Notes: a model not told the origin generated them from the letters alone. Shown: positions 42,148 to 50,216, counted from the first letter of the stretch. The stretch: 64,000 bases of DNA from Fodinibacter sp963707895 (GCA_963707895.1 CAVPRS010000011.1:434001-498000), one strand, 5' to 3'. Numbers and translations are program-made.

Positions 42148-45054
42148 TCACGCGGCGCGGACGAGGTCGACGTAGGGCTGCCACGGGGCGACCTCGGCGT
42201 CGGTCTGGCCCTCGAGGACCTTGCGGACGTACCAGTGCATGATCACCTGGGCCTGCATCTCCGGGTTGAGGTCGTCCCAGGTGGCGACGGTCGGACCCGC
42301 CAGGTCGTCCTGGCCCTCCTCGCCCGTCCAGTCGCCGACCGGCCCGGTCTCGGTCTTGGTACCGAAGTCCTTCGGGATGGTGACCGTGGGGCTGGCCTGC
42401 TCTCGGTAGCCGTAGTTGTAGCCGCTGTCGCCCACGCCGTCGCCGGTCGCCTGCGCGAACACGGCATCGGCGAGGTACTGCGAGCCGGTGTGCTGGTACT
42501 GCCAGACGTGGGTCAGCTCGTGGATCATCGTGCGCCGGCTCAGGCCCTCGTCGACGTCGAAGTTGACCAGGCTGTCGGTGACGAACGCCCGCGAGTCGGC
42601 GTTGCCGCTGACCCAGTCCTGGATGCCGAAGATGATGTCGTTGGTGACGTCGTCGACCGCGAAGAAGATGTGGTCGTAGTCGAGGGCGTCGTCGAAGACG
42701 AGTCGCGCCTCGGCGATCTCCTGCGCCGTCATCGCGCGGTAGCCGGCGAGCAGGCTGCACAGGATGCTGACCGCGGTGCCGAGCGCGGCGCCGACGATCT
42801 CCCACGCCGCGGCGAGGATGTCGATGACCGCGTTGCCGACGGCCTTGGCGGAGCGGATGAACGCCTCCCACGCGACCTCGCCGAGCGTCCAGACGTCGTC
42901 GGCGACCTGGCCGAGGGTTGTGCCGATGGCGTCGAGGGCCTTGAGCAGGTTGTCGAGGGCGTCGCCGGGGTTGGCGATGGTGGCCGCGACGAGCTGGGCG
43001 ATGGTCTTGCCCAGGTCCAGGAGCGACTGCACCGCCTGGGTGAGCACCTCGAGCGAGCGGTCGAGGGCCCACGCCATCACGTCGACGATCGTGGCGCCCG
43101 CGTCGAGAACGCCCTTGATGACGTTGCCCAGCGCCGGGAGGGCGTCGTTGGCGACGTAGGAGAGCACGTACTCGATGCTGTTGCCGACCCGCTTGGTGGC
43201 CTCGGCGAGCAGCTCGAGGGCCTGGTCGCCGGTGGCCTCGGCCCACTCGATGACCGTGGCGATGGCCTCGCCGGCGCCCTCGACGGAGGTGAGGATCGCG
43301 TCGAACATCGCGGCGCCCTGGGCTCGCGCCCAGTCGAGGATCTCGGTCACGCTGTGCTTGACGAACCGGATGGCGAGCACGGCCTGGCGCCACAGCTCGC
43401 TCGCGAGGGCCTCCCCGCGCTCGATGAGCCACTCGAAGATGTCGCCGACCGGCCCGAGCGCCTGGAGCACACCGGTGACGAGCTTGCGCAGCACGAAGTA
43501 GCCCTTGGCGACGACGGCCTCGAGGAGGTCGGCGACGGCGGCGCCGGCCTGGATGGCGGCCTCGATCAGCCGCGCGGCAAGGGCGTAGGTGAAGTCCACC
43601 ATCGCCCCCGCGAACTCCACGATCGTCTTGCCGAGCTCGAAGGCGGCCTTGATGACGTCCTTGAGCAGGCCGAAGGCGATCTTGCTGAGGTCGCGCAGGA
43701 CGCTGACCAGCGCGCGGCCCAGGTCGAAGGCGATCTGGACGAGCTTCTTCAGCGCCGTGAAGCCGGCCGAGGCGATGCTCGTGACGAGGGTGACGAGGGT
43801 CTTGCCCGCGTCGAGCAGGCCCTGGACGACGGCCCGGCCGATGGCGATGGCCGCCGAGGTGGCGTACGACACGAGGTCGACCACGGCCTCGCCGATGCTG
43901 GCGGCGGCCGCGGCCACCCGGCGCACGAAGTCGGCGCCGGCGGCGACCGTGGCGTCGAGCACCTGGCTCAGGGTGTTCCCGAGCTCGCGGAACGAGCGGA
44001 CGACCTGGCCGAGCAGGTCGCCGGGGCGGGTCACGAGGGTCACCAGGATCTCGGTCATCGCCTTGCCCATGGCCAACAGCGCGGTGACCACTCCCTTGAC
44101 CAGTGCGAAGCCGAAGGCGACCGCTTGGGCGAGGATGTTGCCGATCTCCTTGCCGATCGCGATGAGCGCCTCGACGGCCTTCTGGATGAAGCCGATCGCC
44201 AGCCCGGCGATGGTCGACAGCAGCTGCGCGAGGGTGCGCCCGAGCTGGTCGATGGCCCGGAAGACGTCCACGATGACCGACTGCGCGAGCTCGAGCGCGG
44301 CGACGACGATGTCCCTCATCGCGATGCCGATCTGCTCCAGCCCGTTGAGCATCGTCTTGAGCACCTGGAAGGTCGCCTCGGCGATCTTGCCGACCAGCTC
44401 CGCGAGGCTGGCGGCCGCGGCGTACAACGCGTGGGCGAGGTCCTTGACCGCCTCGATGGTCCAGTTGACGACGGCCGAGATGGCGTTGACGAACGCGTCG
44501 CCGATGGTGTGGAGCACGTCGACGACCGCGTTGACGGCATCCGAGATGGCGTCGCCGACGTCCTCGAAGAAATCCACGACGGCGTCGTCGACGTCCGGGC
44601 TGGGCAGGCCCATCGCGTGGGCGCGCATGACGGCACCGGCGTCGCGCAGCCAGGCGCCGACCTCCTCCGCCGCCCGCTTGTCGACCTTGCCGTCGGTCTT
44701 GAGCACGAGCGACTCCATGACGGCGCGTCCCTGAGCGCGCGGGAGCAGCGAGATCGCCTGCACCACACCGCGACCCTGGCCCTCCTGGCGGTACCCCTGG
44801 ATGAGCGCGCGACGGTGGGTGTCGTCCATGCCGGCGACGGCCTGGAAGAGCTGGCGGTGGTCCTCGGTGGTCTTCAGGGTGGCGGCGTAGCCGCGGGCGA
44901 GGGCGACCGCCCGGTTGGGGCTGCGGTCGAACGCCTCGACGAACGCGGGCGCGGCCTCGACGGCGCTGAACTGGGTCTTCGTGAGCTGCTTGCGCAGGGC
45001 CGGAAGGTCCTTGATCGGGATGTCGGACGTCGCGGCGGTGATGCGGTTGGGCAT
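42148..45054 (-). CDS. 968-aa helical repeat protein with 29-residue units and a C-terminal HExxH domain
   Basis: The N-terminal ~130 residues form a separate domain (DLPALRKQLTKTQFSAVEAA). From residue ~185 the protein is built of amphipathic helical units, each with a Gly at the same place: Gly185, 243, 272, 301, 330, 359, 388, 417, 446, 475 and 504 (Ala at 214), exactly 29 residues apart; a second block repeats the spacing at 595, 624, 653, 682, 711 and 740. A typical unit contains LLDAGKTLVTLVTSIA. The C-terminal ~190 residues hold MIHELTHVWQYQHTG (His845, Glu846, His849), a zinc-metallopeptidase-like site as in DUF4157 proteins. No signal peptide. It starts the operon and is probably its structural component. 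I know no described homologue. Confidence 0.85.
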   Translation of the reverse strand: MPNRITAATSDIPIKDLPALRKQLTKTQFSAVEAAPAFVEAFDRSPNRAVALARGYAATLKTTEDHRQLFQAVAGMDDTHRRALIQGYRQEGQGRGVVQAISLLPRAQGRAVMESLVLKTDGKVDKRAAEEVGAWLRDAGAVMRAHAMGLPSPDVDDAVVDFFEDVGDAISDAVNAVVDVLHTIGDAFVNAISAVVNWTIEAVKDLAHALYAAAASLAELVGKIAEATFQVLKTMLNGLEQIGIAMRDIVVAALELAQSVIVDVFRAIDQLGRTLAQLLSTIAGLAIGFIQKAVEALIAIGKEIGNILAQAVAFGFALVKGVVTALLAMGKAMTEILVTLVTRPGDLLGQVVRSFRELGNTLSQVLDATVAAGADFVRRVAAAAASIGEAVVDLVSYATSAAIAIGRAVVQGLLDAGKTLVTLVTSIASAGFTALKKLVQIAFDLGRALVSVLRDLSKIAFGLLKDVIKAAFELGKTIVEFAGAMVDFTYALAARLIEAAIQAGAAVADLLEAVVAKGYFVLRKLVTGVLQALGPVGDIFEWLIERGEALASELWRQAVLAIRFVKHSVTEILDWARAQGAAMFDAILTSVEGAGEAIATVIEWAEATGDQALELLAEATKRVGNSIEYVLSYVANDALPALGNVIKGVLDAGATIVDVMAWALDRSLEVLTQAVQSLLDLGKTIAQLVAATIANPGDALDNLLKALDAIGTTLGQVADDVWTLGEVAWEAFIRSAKAVGNAVIDILAAAWEIVGAALGTAVSILCSLLAGYRAMTAQEIAEARLVFDDALDYDHIFFAVDDVTNDIIFGIQDWVSGNADSRAFVTDSLVNFDVDEGLSRRTMIHELTHVWQYQHTGSQYLADAVFAQATGDGVGDSGYNYGYREQASPTVTIPKDFGTKTETGPVGDWTGEEGQDDLAGPTVATWDDLNPEMQAQVIMHWYVRKVLEGQTDAEVAPWQPYVDLVRAA
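42751..44502 (-). repeat. tandem 87-bp coding repeat array (29-residue units)
   Basis: This region encodes residues ~185-768. The Gly register (see the gene entry) is exact for eleven steps in the first block (44502 down to about 43459, with Ala at residue 214) and five steps in the second block (43272 down to 42751). The DNA has diverged, so the units are protein-level repeats rather than recent DNA duplications. The gap of 91 residues between Gly504 and Gly595 is three units plus four residues. Confidence 0.75.
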
Positions 45055-45128
45055 GACAGGTCTCCTGCGTCGGTGGACTCTTGGAGCACAGGAGCCGCTC
45101 CGCCCGCAGGTGATACCTGCCGCCGTTC

Positions 45129-45204
45129 CCCGACTTCGTGCGACTCACACACGGTTTTGGCCGGAGACCGTGCGAAAACCGCAGGTAACCCCCACGAGGT
45201 CGGG
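45129..45204. repeat. intergenic palindromic repeat, copy 4
   Basis: CCCGACTTCGTG (45129-45140) pairs with CACGAGGTCGGG (45193-45204) at 11 of 12 positions; an inner CGGTTTT/AAAACCG stem is also present. It is reverse-oriented relative to copy 3 at 28884. It lies in the 244-base gap upstream of the repeat-protein operon; apart from it and probable promoter sequence I see nothing there. Confidence 0.6.
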
Positions 45205-45298
45205 TCGAGGGCTGTCCGAGTAGCCCCTCCCGGCCCGTAGGGCACTGCCATCGGTCAGGCTGGGGGGACCCTGCCCGACCGATCCCGAGGAGAACCGC

Positions 45299-45727
45299 AT
45301 GGCCGACCGTGCCAGCACCTGGAACCAGAACGTCATCGACGAGTTCCGAGCCAACGACGGCACCGTGGCCACGGCCGGGTTCGGGCGTGCCCTCGTGCTG
45401 CTCCACCACGTCGGTGCGCGGTCGGGGCAGGCCAGGGTCTCGCCGGTCATGGGCATCCGGCAGGACCCCGACACCTGGCTGGTCGCCGCGTCGAAGGGCG
45501 GTGCCCCCGAGAACCCGGCGTGGTTCCACAACCTCCAGGCCCACCCGGACGCCTCGATCGAGGTGCCGGGCGAGGGCAGCGTCGATGTCCGTGCGCGGGT
45601 GCTCGCCGATCAGGAGCGAGACGCCGCCTGGGAGCAGTTCACCGCGAGGAGCCCGGGCTTCTCGCAGTACGAGGAGCGCACCAGCCGGGTCATCCCGGTC
45701 GTCGAGCTGCGCCGCCGAGAAGCCTGA
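45299..45727 (+). CDS. Deazaflavin (F420)-dependent nitroreductase family protein
   Basis: 142 residues from ATG 45299. The Ddn/DUF385 split-barrel fold is marked by NVIDEFRANDGTVATAGFG, LVLLHHVGARSGQARVSPVM, PENPAWFHNLQAHPDASIEV and VIPVVELRRRE. Family members use F420H2 to reduce quinones or nitro compounds. The NADP-F420-type reductase at 46361 is a natural partner. GAGGAGAACC before the ATG is its ribosome site. Confidence 0.88.
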   Translation: MADRASTWNQNVIDEFRANDGTVATAGFGRALVLLHHVGARSGQARVSPVMGIRQDPDTWLVAASKGGAPENPAWFHNLQAHPDASIEVPGEGSVDVRARVLADQERDAAWEQFTARSPGFSQYEERTSRVIPVVELRRREA

Positions 45728-45744
45728 GCCGGACGGGGCGACCG

Positions 45745-46245
45745 TCAGGGCAGGGGTGCGGCGACGGCATCCAGCCGGTCGGCGAACCTGCCCTCGGGGT
45801 CGAGGCGGGTGAGCAGCGCTTCGCCGATGGCGGTGAGCTCGGCGAGCTGACCGGGCGACAGCGGGTCGAGCACGAGCTCGCGCACCGCCTCGACGTGACC
45901 CGGGGCCGCGGCGACGACGGCGTCCATGCCGGCCTCGGTGAGCCGGGCGTTGGTGGCCCGCCGGTCCTCGGGGCAGGGGAAGCGCTCGACCAGGCCGCGC
46001 GCCTCGAGGCGTGCGATGACGTGCGAGAGGCGGGGGAGCGTGCCGTTGGTGCGGTGGGCGAGGGTCGTCATCCGCAGCCGCCGCTCGGGCGCCTCGGAGA
46101 GCATGGCGAGCACGAAGTACTCGAAGTGCGAGAGCTGGGAGTCGCGGCGCAGCTGGGCGTCGAGCGCGCCGGGGAGCAGCTCGACGACGGCGACCAGGCG
46201 CAGCCACGCGGCGCGCTCGTCGGCATCCAACCATCTCGGGTCCAT
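45745..46245 (-). CDS. MarR-family transcriptional regulator
   Basis: 166 residues from ATG 46245 (GTG 46251 adds two residues). Winged helix with FEYFVLAMLSEAPERRLRMTTLA, GTLPRLSHVIARLEARGLVERF and RRATNARLTEAGMDAV. It is divergent from the F420-type reductase gene at 46361; a palindrome at 46295-46314 lies between and may be its operator, so it probably controls that gene and itself. Confidence 0.88.
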   Translation of the reverse strand: MDPRWLDADERAAWLRLVAVVELLPGALDAQLRRDSQLSHFEYFVLAMLSEAPERRLRMTTLAHRTNGTLPRLSHVIARLEARGLVERFPCPEDRRATNARLTEAGMDAVVAAAPGHVEAVRELVLDPLSPGQLAELTAIGEALLTRLDPEGRFADRLDAVAAPLP

Positions 46246-46294
46246 TGACACAGCATAGCGGATTACTTGCACCAACAACCATTCCGTGTCACTA

Positions 46295-46314
46295 TTGGTT
46301 GTAGCGACAACTAA
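46295..46314. promoter_or_regulatory. candidate MarR operator
   Basis: TTGGTTGT (46295-46302) pairs with ACAACTAA (46307-46314) at 7 of 8 positions around AGCG, in the divergent intergenic region. The related half ACCAACAACC lies at 46271-46280. Confidence 0.5.
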
Positions 46315-46360
46315 TCGGCGCACACGCTGCGTCTCCACAGCACTGACGAAGGAGCACACC

Positions 46361-46933
46361 ATGACCCACCTCTCCATCATCGGCACCGGCAACATGGGCC
46401 AGGCCATCGCGGCGATCGCGGGCCGTGGCGGTCACACCGTGCAGCTGCTCGGCAAGGACGACCTCGACACCCCGCTCGGTGACGTCGTCGTGCTGGCCGT
46501 GCCCTACCCGGCCGTCGCGTCGGTCCTCGAGGCGCGTGGTGCCGCGCTCGCCGGCAAGGTGGTCGTCGACATCACCAACCCGCTGGACTTCGAGACCTTC
46601 GACTCGCTCACGGTGCCCGCCGACGGCTCGGCCACCGCCGAGATCGCCGCGGCCCTGCCCGACTCCTCGGTGCTCAAGGCGTTCAACACCACGTTCGCCG
46701 GCACCCTCGCCGCCGGCACCGTCGGCCCGCTGCCGACCACCGTGCTCATCGCGGGCGACGACGCCGACGCGAAGGCGCTGCTCGCCGGCATCGTCACGGC
46801 GGGCGGCCTGCGCGCCATCGACGCCGGTGGGCTGTCGCGCGCTCGTGAGCTCGAGTCCCTCGGCTTCCTGCAGATCACGCTGGCCGCGGGCGAGAAGGTC
46901 TCCTGGACCGGTGGGCTCGGCATCGTCGCCTGA
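46361..46933 (+). CDS. NADPH-dependent F420 reductase-like protein
   Basis: 190 residues from ATG 46361, with AAGGAG upstream. Rossmann start SIIGTGNMGQAIAAIAGRGG and the family pattern VVDITNPLDFETFDSL, SVLKAFNTTFAG and GDDADAKALL fit F420H2:NADP oxidoreductases or related oxidoreductases. It supplies or uses F420H2; the nearby Ddn-like protein at 45299 is a likely consumer. Expression is probably controlled by the divergent MarR. Confidence 0.85.
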   Translation: MTHLSIIGTGNMGQAIAAIAGRGGHTVQLLGKDDLDTPLGDVVVLAVPYPAVASVLEARGAALAGKVVVDITNPLDFETFDSLTVPADGSATAEIAAALPDSSVLKAFNTTFAGTLAAGTVGPLPTTVLIAGDDADAKALLAGIVTAGGLRAIDAGGLSRARELESLGFLQITLAAGEKVSWTGGLGIVA

Positions 46934-46955
46934 CCCTGAGTCGGTCGCACCGAGC

Positions 46956-46990
46956 CGACGCCGCCCCACGCCCGGTGTGGGGCGGCGTCG
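46956..46990 (+). terminator. terminator hairpin
   Basis: Perfect 14-bp stem (CGACGCCGCCCCAC at 46956-46969 with 46977-46990), loop of seven bases, 22 bases after the reductase stop. Confidence 0.8.
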
Positions 46991-47035
46991 TGCATCGGAC
47001 CGTCCGCTGTCGGCGGCGGGTGCCAGAATGCCGGG

Positions 47036-47617
47036 ATGGCCGGCTACACCACACGCGCCCTGACCGCCGACACCTGGCCCGACTTCGCCGCCCTGGTCGA
47101 GGCGAACAACGGTGTCTGGGGCGGATGCTGGTGCCTGGGGTTCCACCCTGAGGGGGTCGGCGTGGGCAACGGCCCCGCCTGGAACCGGGACGCCAAGCAG
47201 GCCCACGTGGTCAGGGGGACGGTGCACCAGGTGCTCGTCTACGACGGCGACGAGTGCGTCGGGTGGTGCCAGTTCGGTTCGCCGGCCGAGCTGCCCAACA
47301 TCAAGAACAGCAAGGCCTACGAGTCGGGGCTGACCCAGCTGCCGGACTGGCGGATCGGCTGCATCTTCACCGGCAAGGGCCACCGTGGCCAGGGCGTCGC
47401 ACGGGCGGCAGTGGGCGGCGCGCTCGCCGCGATCGAGGAGGCCGGTGGGGGACTGGTCGAGGCGTATCCCGAGCAGGTCGAGGGTCGCCCACCGCAGCGT
47501 GGCGCCTACTTCCACACCGGACCGGAGGACCTGTTCGAGGAGTTCGGGTTCGATCGGGACCGACGGATCGCCAAGTGGCGCTGGGTGATGCGGCGACAGG
47601 TGGGGGCCGGTGGCTGA
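47036..47617 (+). CDS. GNAT-family N-acetyltransferase
   Basis: 193 residues from ATG 47036. Acetyl-CoA loop is IFTGKGHRGQGVARAAVGGAL, with upstream conserved VYDGDECVGWCQFGSPAELP and downstream EAYPEQ and YFHTGPEDLFEEFGF. A related group with the WCQFG segment is common in actinobacteria; substrate unknown. Cys-rich start (GGCWCLGFHPEG). It overlaps the next gene by eight bases. Confidence 0.88.
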   Translation: MAGYTTRALTADTWPDFAALVEANNGVWGGCWCLGFHPEGVGVGNGPAWNRDAKQAHVVRGTVHQVLVYDGDECVGWCQFGSPAELPNIKNSKAYESGLTQLPDWRIGCIFTGKGHRGQGVARAAVGGALAAIEEAGGGLVEAYPEQVEGRPPQRGAYFHTGPEDLFEEFGFDRDRRIAKWRWVMRRQVGAGG

Positions 47618-47999
47618 CGCCGACGACGTGCGCCGGCTCGCCCTCGCGCTGCCCCACGTGGTCGAGATCCCGAGCGCCGGCTTCGACTTCCGGGTGGCCG
47701 ACCACGGCTTCGTCTGGTCCTACCCGCAACGCCGGCCGGGCCAGCCACGCGTCATCCGCACCGATGTCGCCGTCTTGTTCGTCGGCGACGAGGAGGAGAA
47801 GCAGGCCCTGCTGCTCGGCGAGCCCGAGGTGTTCTTCACGGCGCCGGGCTACGAGAACGCGCCGTTGGTCATGCTCCGGCTGGAGCAGGTGGGGGTCGAC
47901 CGGCTGAGCGAGCTCGTCACCGACGCGTGGCGGATGCGCGCACCGGCCGAGCTGGTGAGCTACCTCGACGGCGGCGACGGCGGCGACGGCACGCCCTGA
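47610..47999 (+). CDS. MmcQ/YjbR-family DNA-binding-fold protein
   Basis: 129 residues from GTG 47610. It starts ADDVRRLALALPHVVE and has the pattern DFRVADHGFVWSY, VIRTDVAVLFVG and VMLRLEQVGVDRLSELVTDAWRMRAP of the YjbR double-wing family, a small alpha/beta fold of unknown function. Co-transcribed with the GNAT gene. Confidence 0.82.
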   Translation: MADADDVRRLALALPHVVEIPSAGFDFRVADHGFVWSYPQRRPGQPRVIRTDVAVLFVGDEEEKQALLLGEPEVFFTAPGYENAPLVMLRLEQVGVDRLSELVTDAWRMRAPAELVSYLDGGDGGDGTP

Positions 48000-48025
48000 G
48001 CCGACCCTGCCGTGCGCGAGCCCGA

Positions 48026-48238
48026 TCAGTGCAGGGTGGGCCGGTAGACCAGCTCCTGGGTGCGGCCGTCGAGCGTGCGGGTCTCGAGCAGCTCCAGGTC
48101 GTAGTCGGCCGCGCCTGCGAAGACCGGGTCCAGCCCGTGCTCACCGGTGATGACCGCCCGGCCGCACAGGATCGGACGGCAGGATGGCGGGCATGACCCA
48201 ACGACGTCACGGGACGATGGCCACCGACCGGCCGGCAC
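48026..48238 (-). pseudogene. possible gene remnant, C-terminal piece of a reductase-like protein
   Basis: The frame encodes ~70 residues with a plausible ending (ADYDLELLETRTLDGRTQEL then VYRPTLH) that resembles the C-terminal strand pair of RibD/dihydrofolate-reductase-like proteins, but no domain start is present and the N-terminal part overlaps the DUF2218 gene on the other strand. It may be a decayed gene or a chance frame. Confidence 0.25.
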
Positions 48239-48492
48239 GCTACGCCAAGCAGCTCGCGGGGCACTGGGCCGCCAAGGGCAGCGTCGAGGAGGATGCCGGG
48301 GCGACCGTCATCCGCTTCGACAGCGGTCAGGTGGTGACGATGACCCCGGGGCAGTCGGCCCTGGCGGTCGAGGTCTCGGTGCCCGAGGGCGGCGATGCCG
48401 ACCGCTTCGCGACGGTCGTCGCAGACCACCTGGTGCGCTTCGGCCGGCGCGACGAGCTCGTCGTGCAGTGGGAGGAGCCCCCACCGGCCTAG
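48184..48492 (+). CDS. DUF2218 protein
   Basis: 102 residues from ATG 48184; ATG 48193 is equally possible because the conserved part starts only at ATDRPARYAKQLAGHW. Remaining pattern ATVIRFDSGQVVTMTPGQSALAVEV and FATVVADHLVRFGRRDELVVQW matches DUF2218, a small alpha/beta protein of unknown role often next to redox or siderophore genes. It is convergent with the amylase-family gene, sharing four bases. Confidence 0.82.
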   Translation: MAGMTQRRHGTMATDRPARYAKQLAGHWAAKGSVEEDAGATVIRFDSGQVVTMTPGQSALAVEVSVPEGGDADRFATVVADHLVRFGRRDELVVQWEEPPPA

Positions 48493-49746
48493 GCCAGCGA
48501 CCAGCCGTGCGCCGCGACCTGCCGCCCTCCGAGGACCACCTCGCGGTCGGACAGGTTGAGGGCGAGCTCCGCCTTCTCCTCGCCCGGGCCTGCAGCTGTG
48601 AGCAGCACCGTCTCGTTGCCCAGCTCCGATGCCGTGACGCGCGCCCGCGCCAGCCACGGGTGCCGACGCCGGAACGAGATCGCGTCCTGGTAGAGGTGGA
48701 ACACCTCGTCGTGGGGCCACTCGGCGGGCGCGGCGGGGAACTCGGGGCGAACCGCGTCGTCCCCGCCGGCCCTGTCCTCCTTCACGCCGGTGAGTCCTCG
48801 CTCGTCGCCCGCGTACACGGCCGGCGTGCCGGCGACGAAGAACAGGACGGCGATGGCGTGCGCGAGGTGGCGCGGGTCGGTGATCGCCGACGCCACCCGG
48901 GTCACGTCGTGGTTGCCGATGAAGGTCAGCGGCAGGAACTCCGCCGCGAACTCGTCGTGGCGCTGGAGCGACCAGGCGAGCTCGAACCAGTTGCGCTCCT
49001 CGATCGAGTTGCGGATCGCCTTCCAGAGCTCGTACTGGGTGAGTGAGTCCAGGCCGGACTCCTCCACGTAGCCGACGTAGTCGCCGTGGATCACCTCGCC
49101 GACGAACCACGCGTCGGGGAACCGCTCGCGCAGCGGCGTGATGGTGCTGCGCCAGAACGACGTGGGCACGGCGTAGGCCGCGTCGAGCCGCCACCCGTCG
49201 ATGCCGCGCGCCAGCCAGTGCGCCATGACGTCGCTGACGGCCGCCACGACCTCGGGGTTGCCGTGGTCGAGCACGACGAGGCCCTCGTGGCCCTCGAACA
49301 CCTGCACCTCGAGGCCGTCGACCACCCGAGCGCCCGGGCCGGTGGCGAAGCGGGCGGCAGCCGGCGAGCCCGGGCCTGCCGCAACGGCTTCGCGCCACCA
49401 CGGGTGGGACCGGCCGACGTGGTTGAACACGCCGTCGAGAAGGACGCGGATGCCGCGCTCCCGACAGGCGGCGAACAGCGCGTCGGCGTCGGCCTCGTCG
49501 CCCAGCCGGGGGTCGATCCGCCCGTGGTCGATGGTGTCGTAGCCGTGGGTCTCGGAGTCGAAGATCGGGCCGAGCAGCAGCCCGTTGCAGCCCAGGGCGA
49601 GCAGGTCGTCGAGCCAGGCCGTGATGCGCGGCAGCCCGTGGACGACCGTCGCCGTGCGGGTTCGCGTTGGTGTCCGCGCCGACGAAGCCCAGCGGGTAGA
49701 CGTGCCACCAGATCGCGGTGTCGGCCCACTGCCGTGCGTCGCTCAT
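48489..49746 (-). CDS. alpha-amylase-family glycosidase, with an apparent +1 frameshift
   Basis: The start is ATG 49746, overlapping the OhrR gene stop. The first ~27 residues (ADTAIWWHVYPLGFVGADT) read in one frame; one extra base near 49667-49671 shifts to the frame that gives TATVVHGLPRITAWLDDLL and VLLDGVFNHVG. Reconstructed length is about 418 residues. GH13 catalytic residues: Asp in GWRLDAAYAVP, Glu in FVGEVIHGDY and Asp in FIGNHDVTR. It lacks a signal peptide, so it acts on intracellular maltodextrin or trehalose-type sugars. It ends with a short beta domain. Confidence 0.85.
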
Positions 49747-50192
49747 GCGAGTCGCTCGGCGCCGTCGAGGTTCTCGATCAGGTCACCGAGCAGGTGCTGC
49801 AGCTGCGCGAACTCCCGGGCGTCCAGGCCGATCGACCTGGCGACCTCGCGCGGCACCCCGGCGACGTCCCGCCGCAGTCGCTCGGCATCGGGAGCCGGGC
49901 TCACGACGACGCGCCGCTCGTCGTGCGGGTCCCGGTGCCGCTCCACCCGGCCGGAGGCCTCGAGGCGCTTGAGCAGGGGGGTCAGGGTGCCGCTGTCCAA
50001 CCGCAGCCGCCGGCCCAGGTCGCCGACCGAGAGCGGGCCGTCGGTCCACAGTGCCAGCATGACCAGGTACTGGGGGTAGGTCAGCCCCACATCGGCCAGC
50101 GCCTCGGTGTAGCGCCGGGTGACCGCCCGCGTCGCGGCGTAGAGGGGGAAGCAGATCTGCCGGTCGAGGTCCAGCGCGTCGGTCGAGCTCAC
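49743..50192 (-). CDS. ohrR: OhrR-type MarR-family peroxide sensor
   Basis: 149 residues from GTG 50192. The peroxide-sensing Cys is in DRQICFPLYAATRAVTR near residue 14, in the position of OhrR Cys15. Winged helix: PLSVGDLGRRLRLDSGTLTPLLKRLEASGRVER and RRVVVSPAPDAERL. It represses ohr, encoded divergently, until oxidised by organic hydroperoxides. The operator at 50217-50235 lies between. The stop overlaps the amylase-family start. Confidence 0.92.
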   Translation of the reverse strand: MSSTDALDLDRQICFPLYAATRAVTRRYTEALADVGLTYPQYLVMLALWTDGPLSVGDLGRRLRLDSGTLTPLLKRLEASGRVERHRDPHDERRVVVSPAPDAERLRRDVAGVPREVARSIGLDAREFAQLQHLLGDLIENLDGAERLA

Positions 50193-50216
50193 CCCACGAC
50201 GATAGCAGTTTCAACT

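Noticed and set aside
42148..45054. repeat protein as a polytopic membrane protein or phage tape-measure protein
   Set aside because: The helices carry charged residues at regular places, so amphipathic packing fits better than membrane insertion; no tail or baseplate genes are nearby.
42235..45240. 1,001-residue plus-strand frame opposite the repeat protein
   Set aside because: Antisense shadow; its apparent periodicity only mirrors the 87-bp register of the sense gene.
41156..46282. 1,708-residue minus-strand frame
   Set aside because: It is the C25-like gene's frame extended backwards through shadow sequence; the real 968-aa repeat protein occupies the same DNA in another frame with normal codon use.
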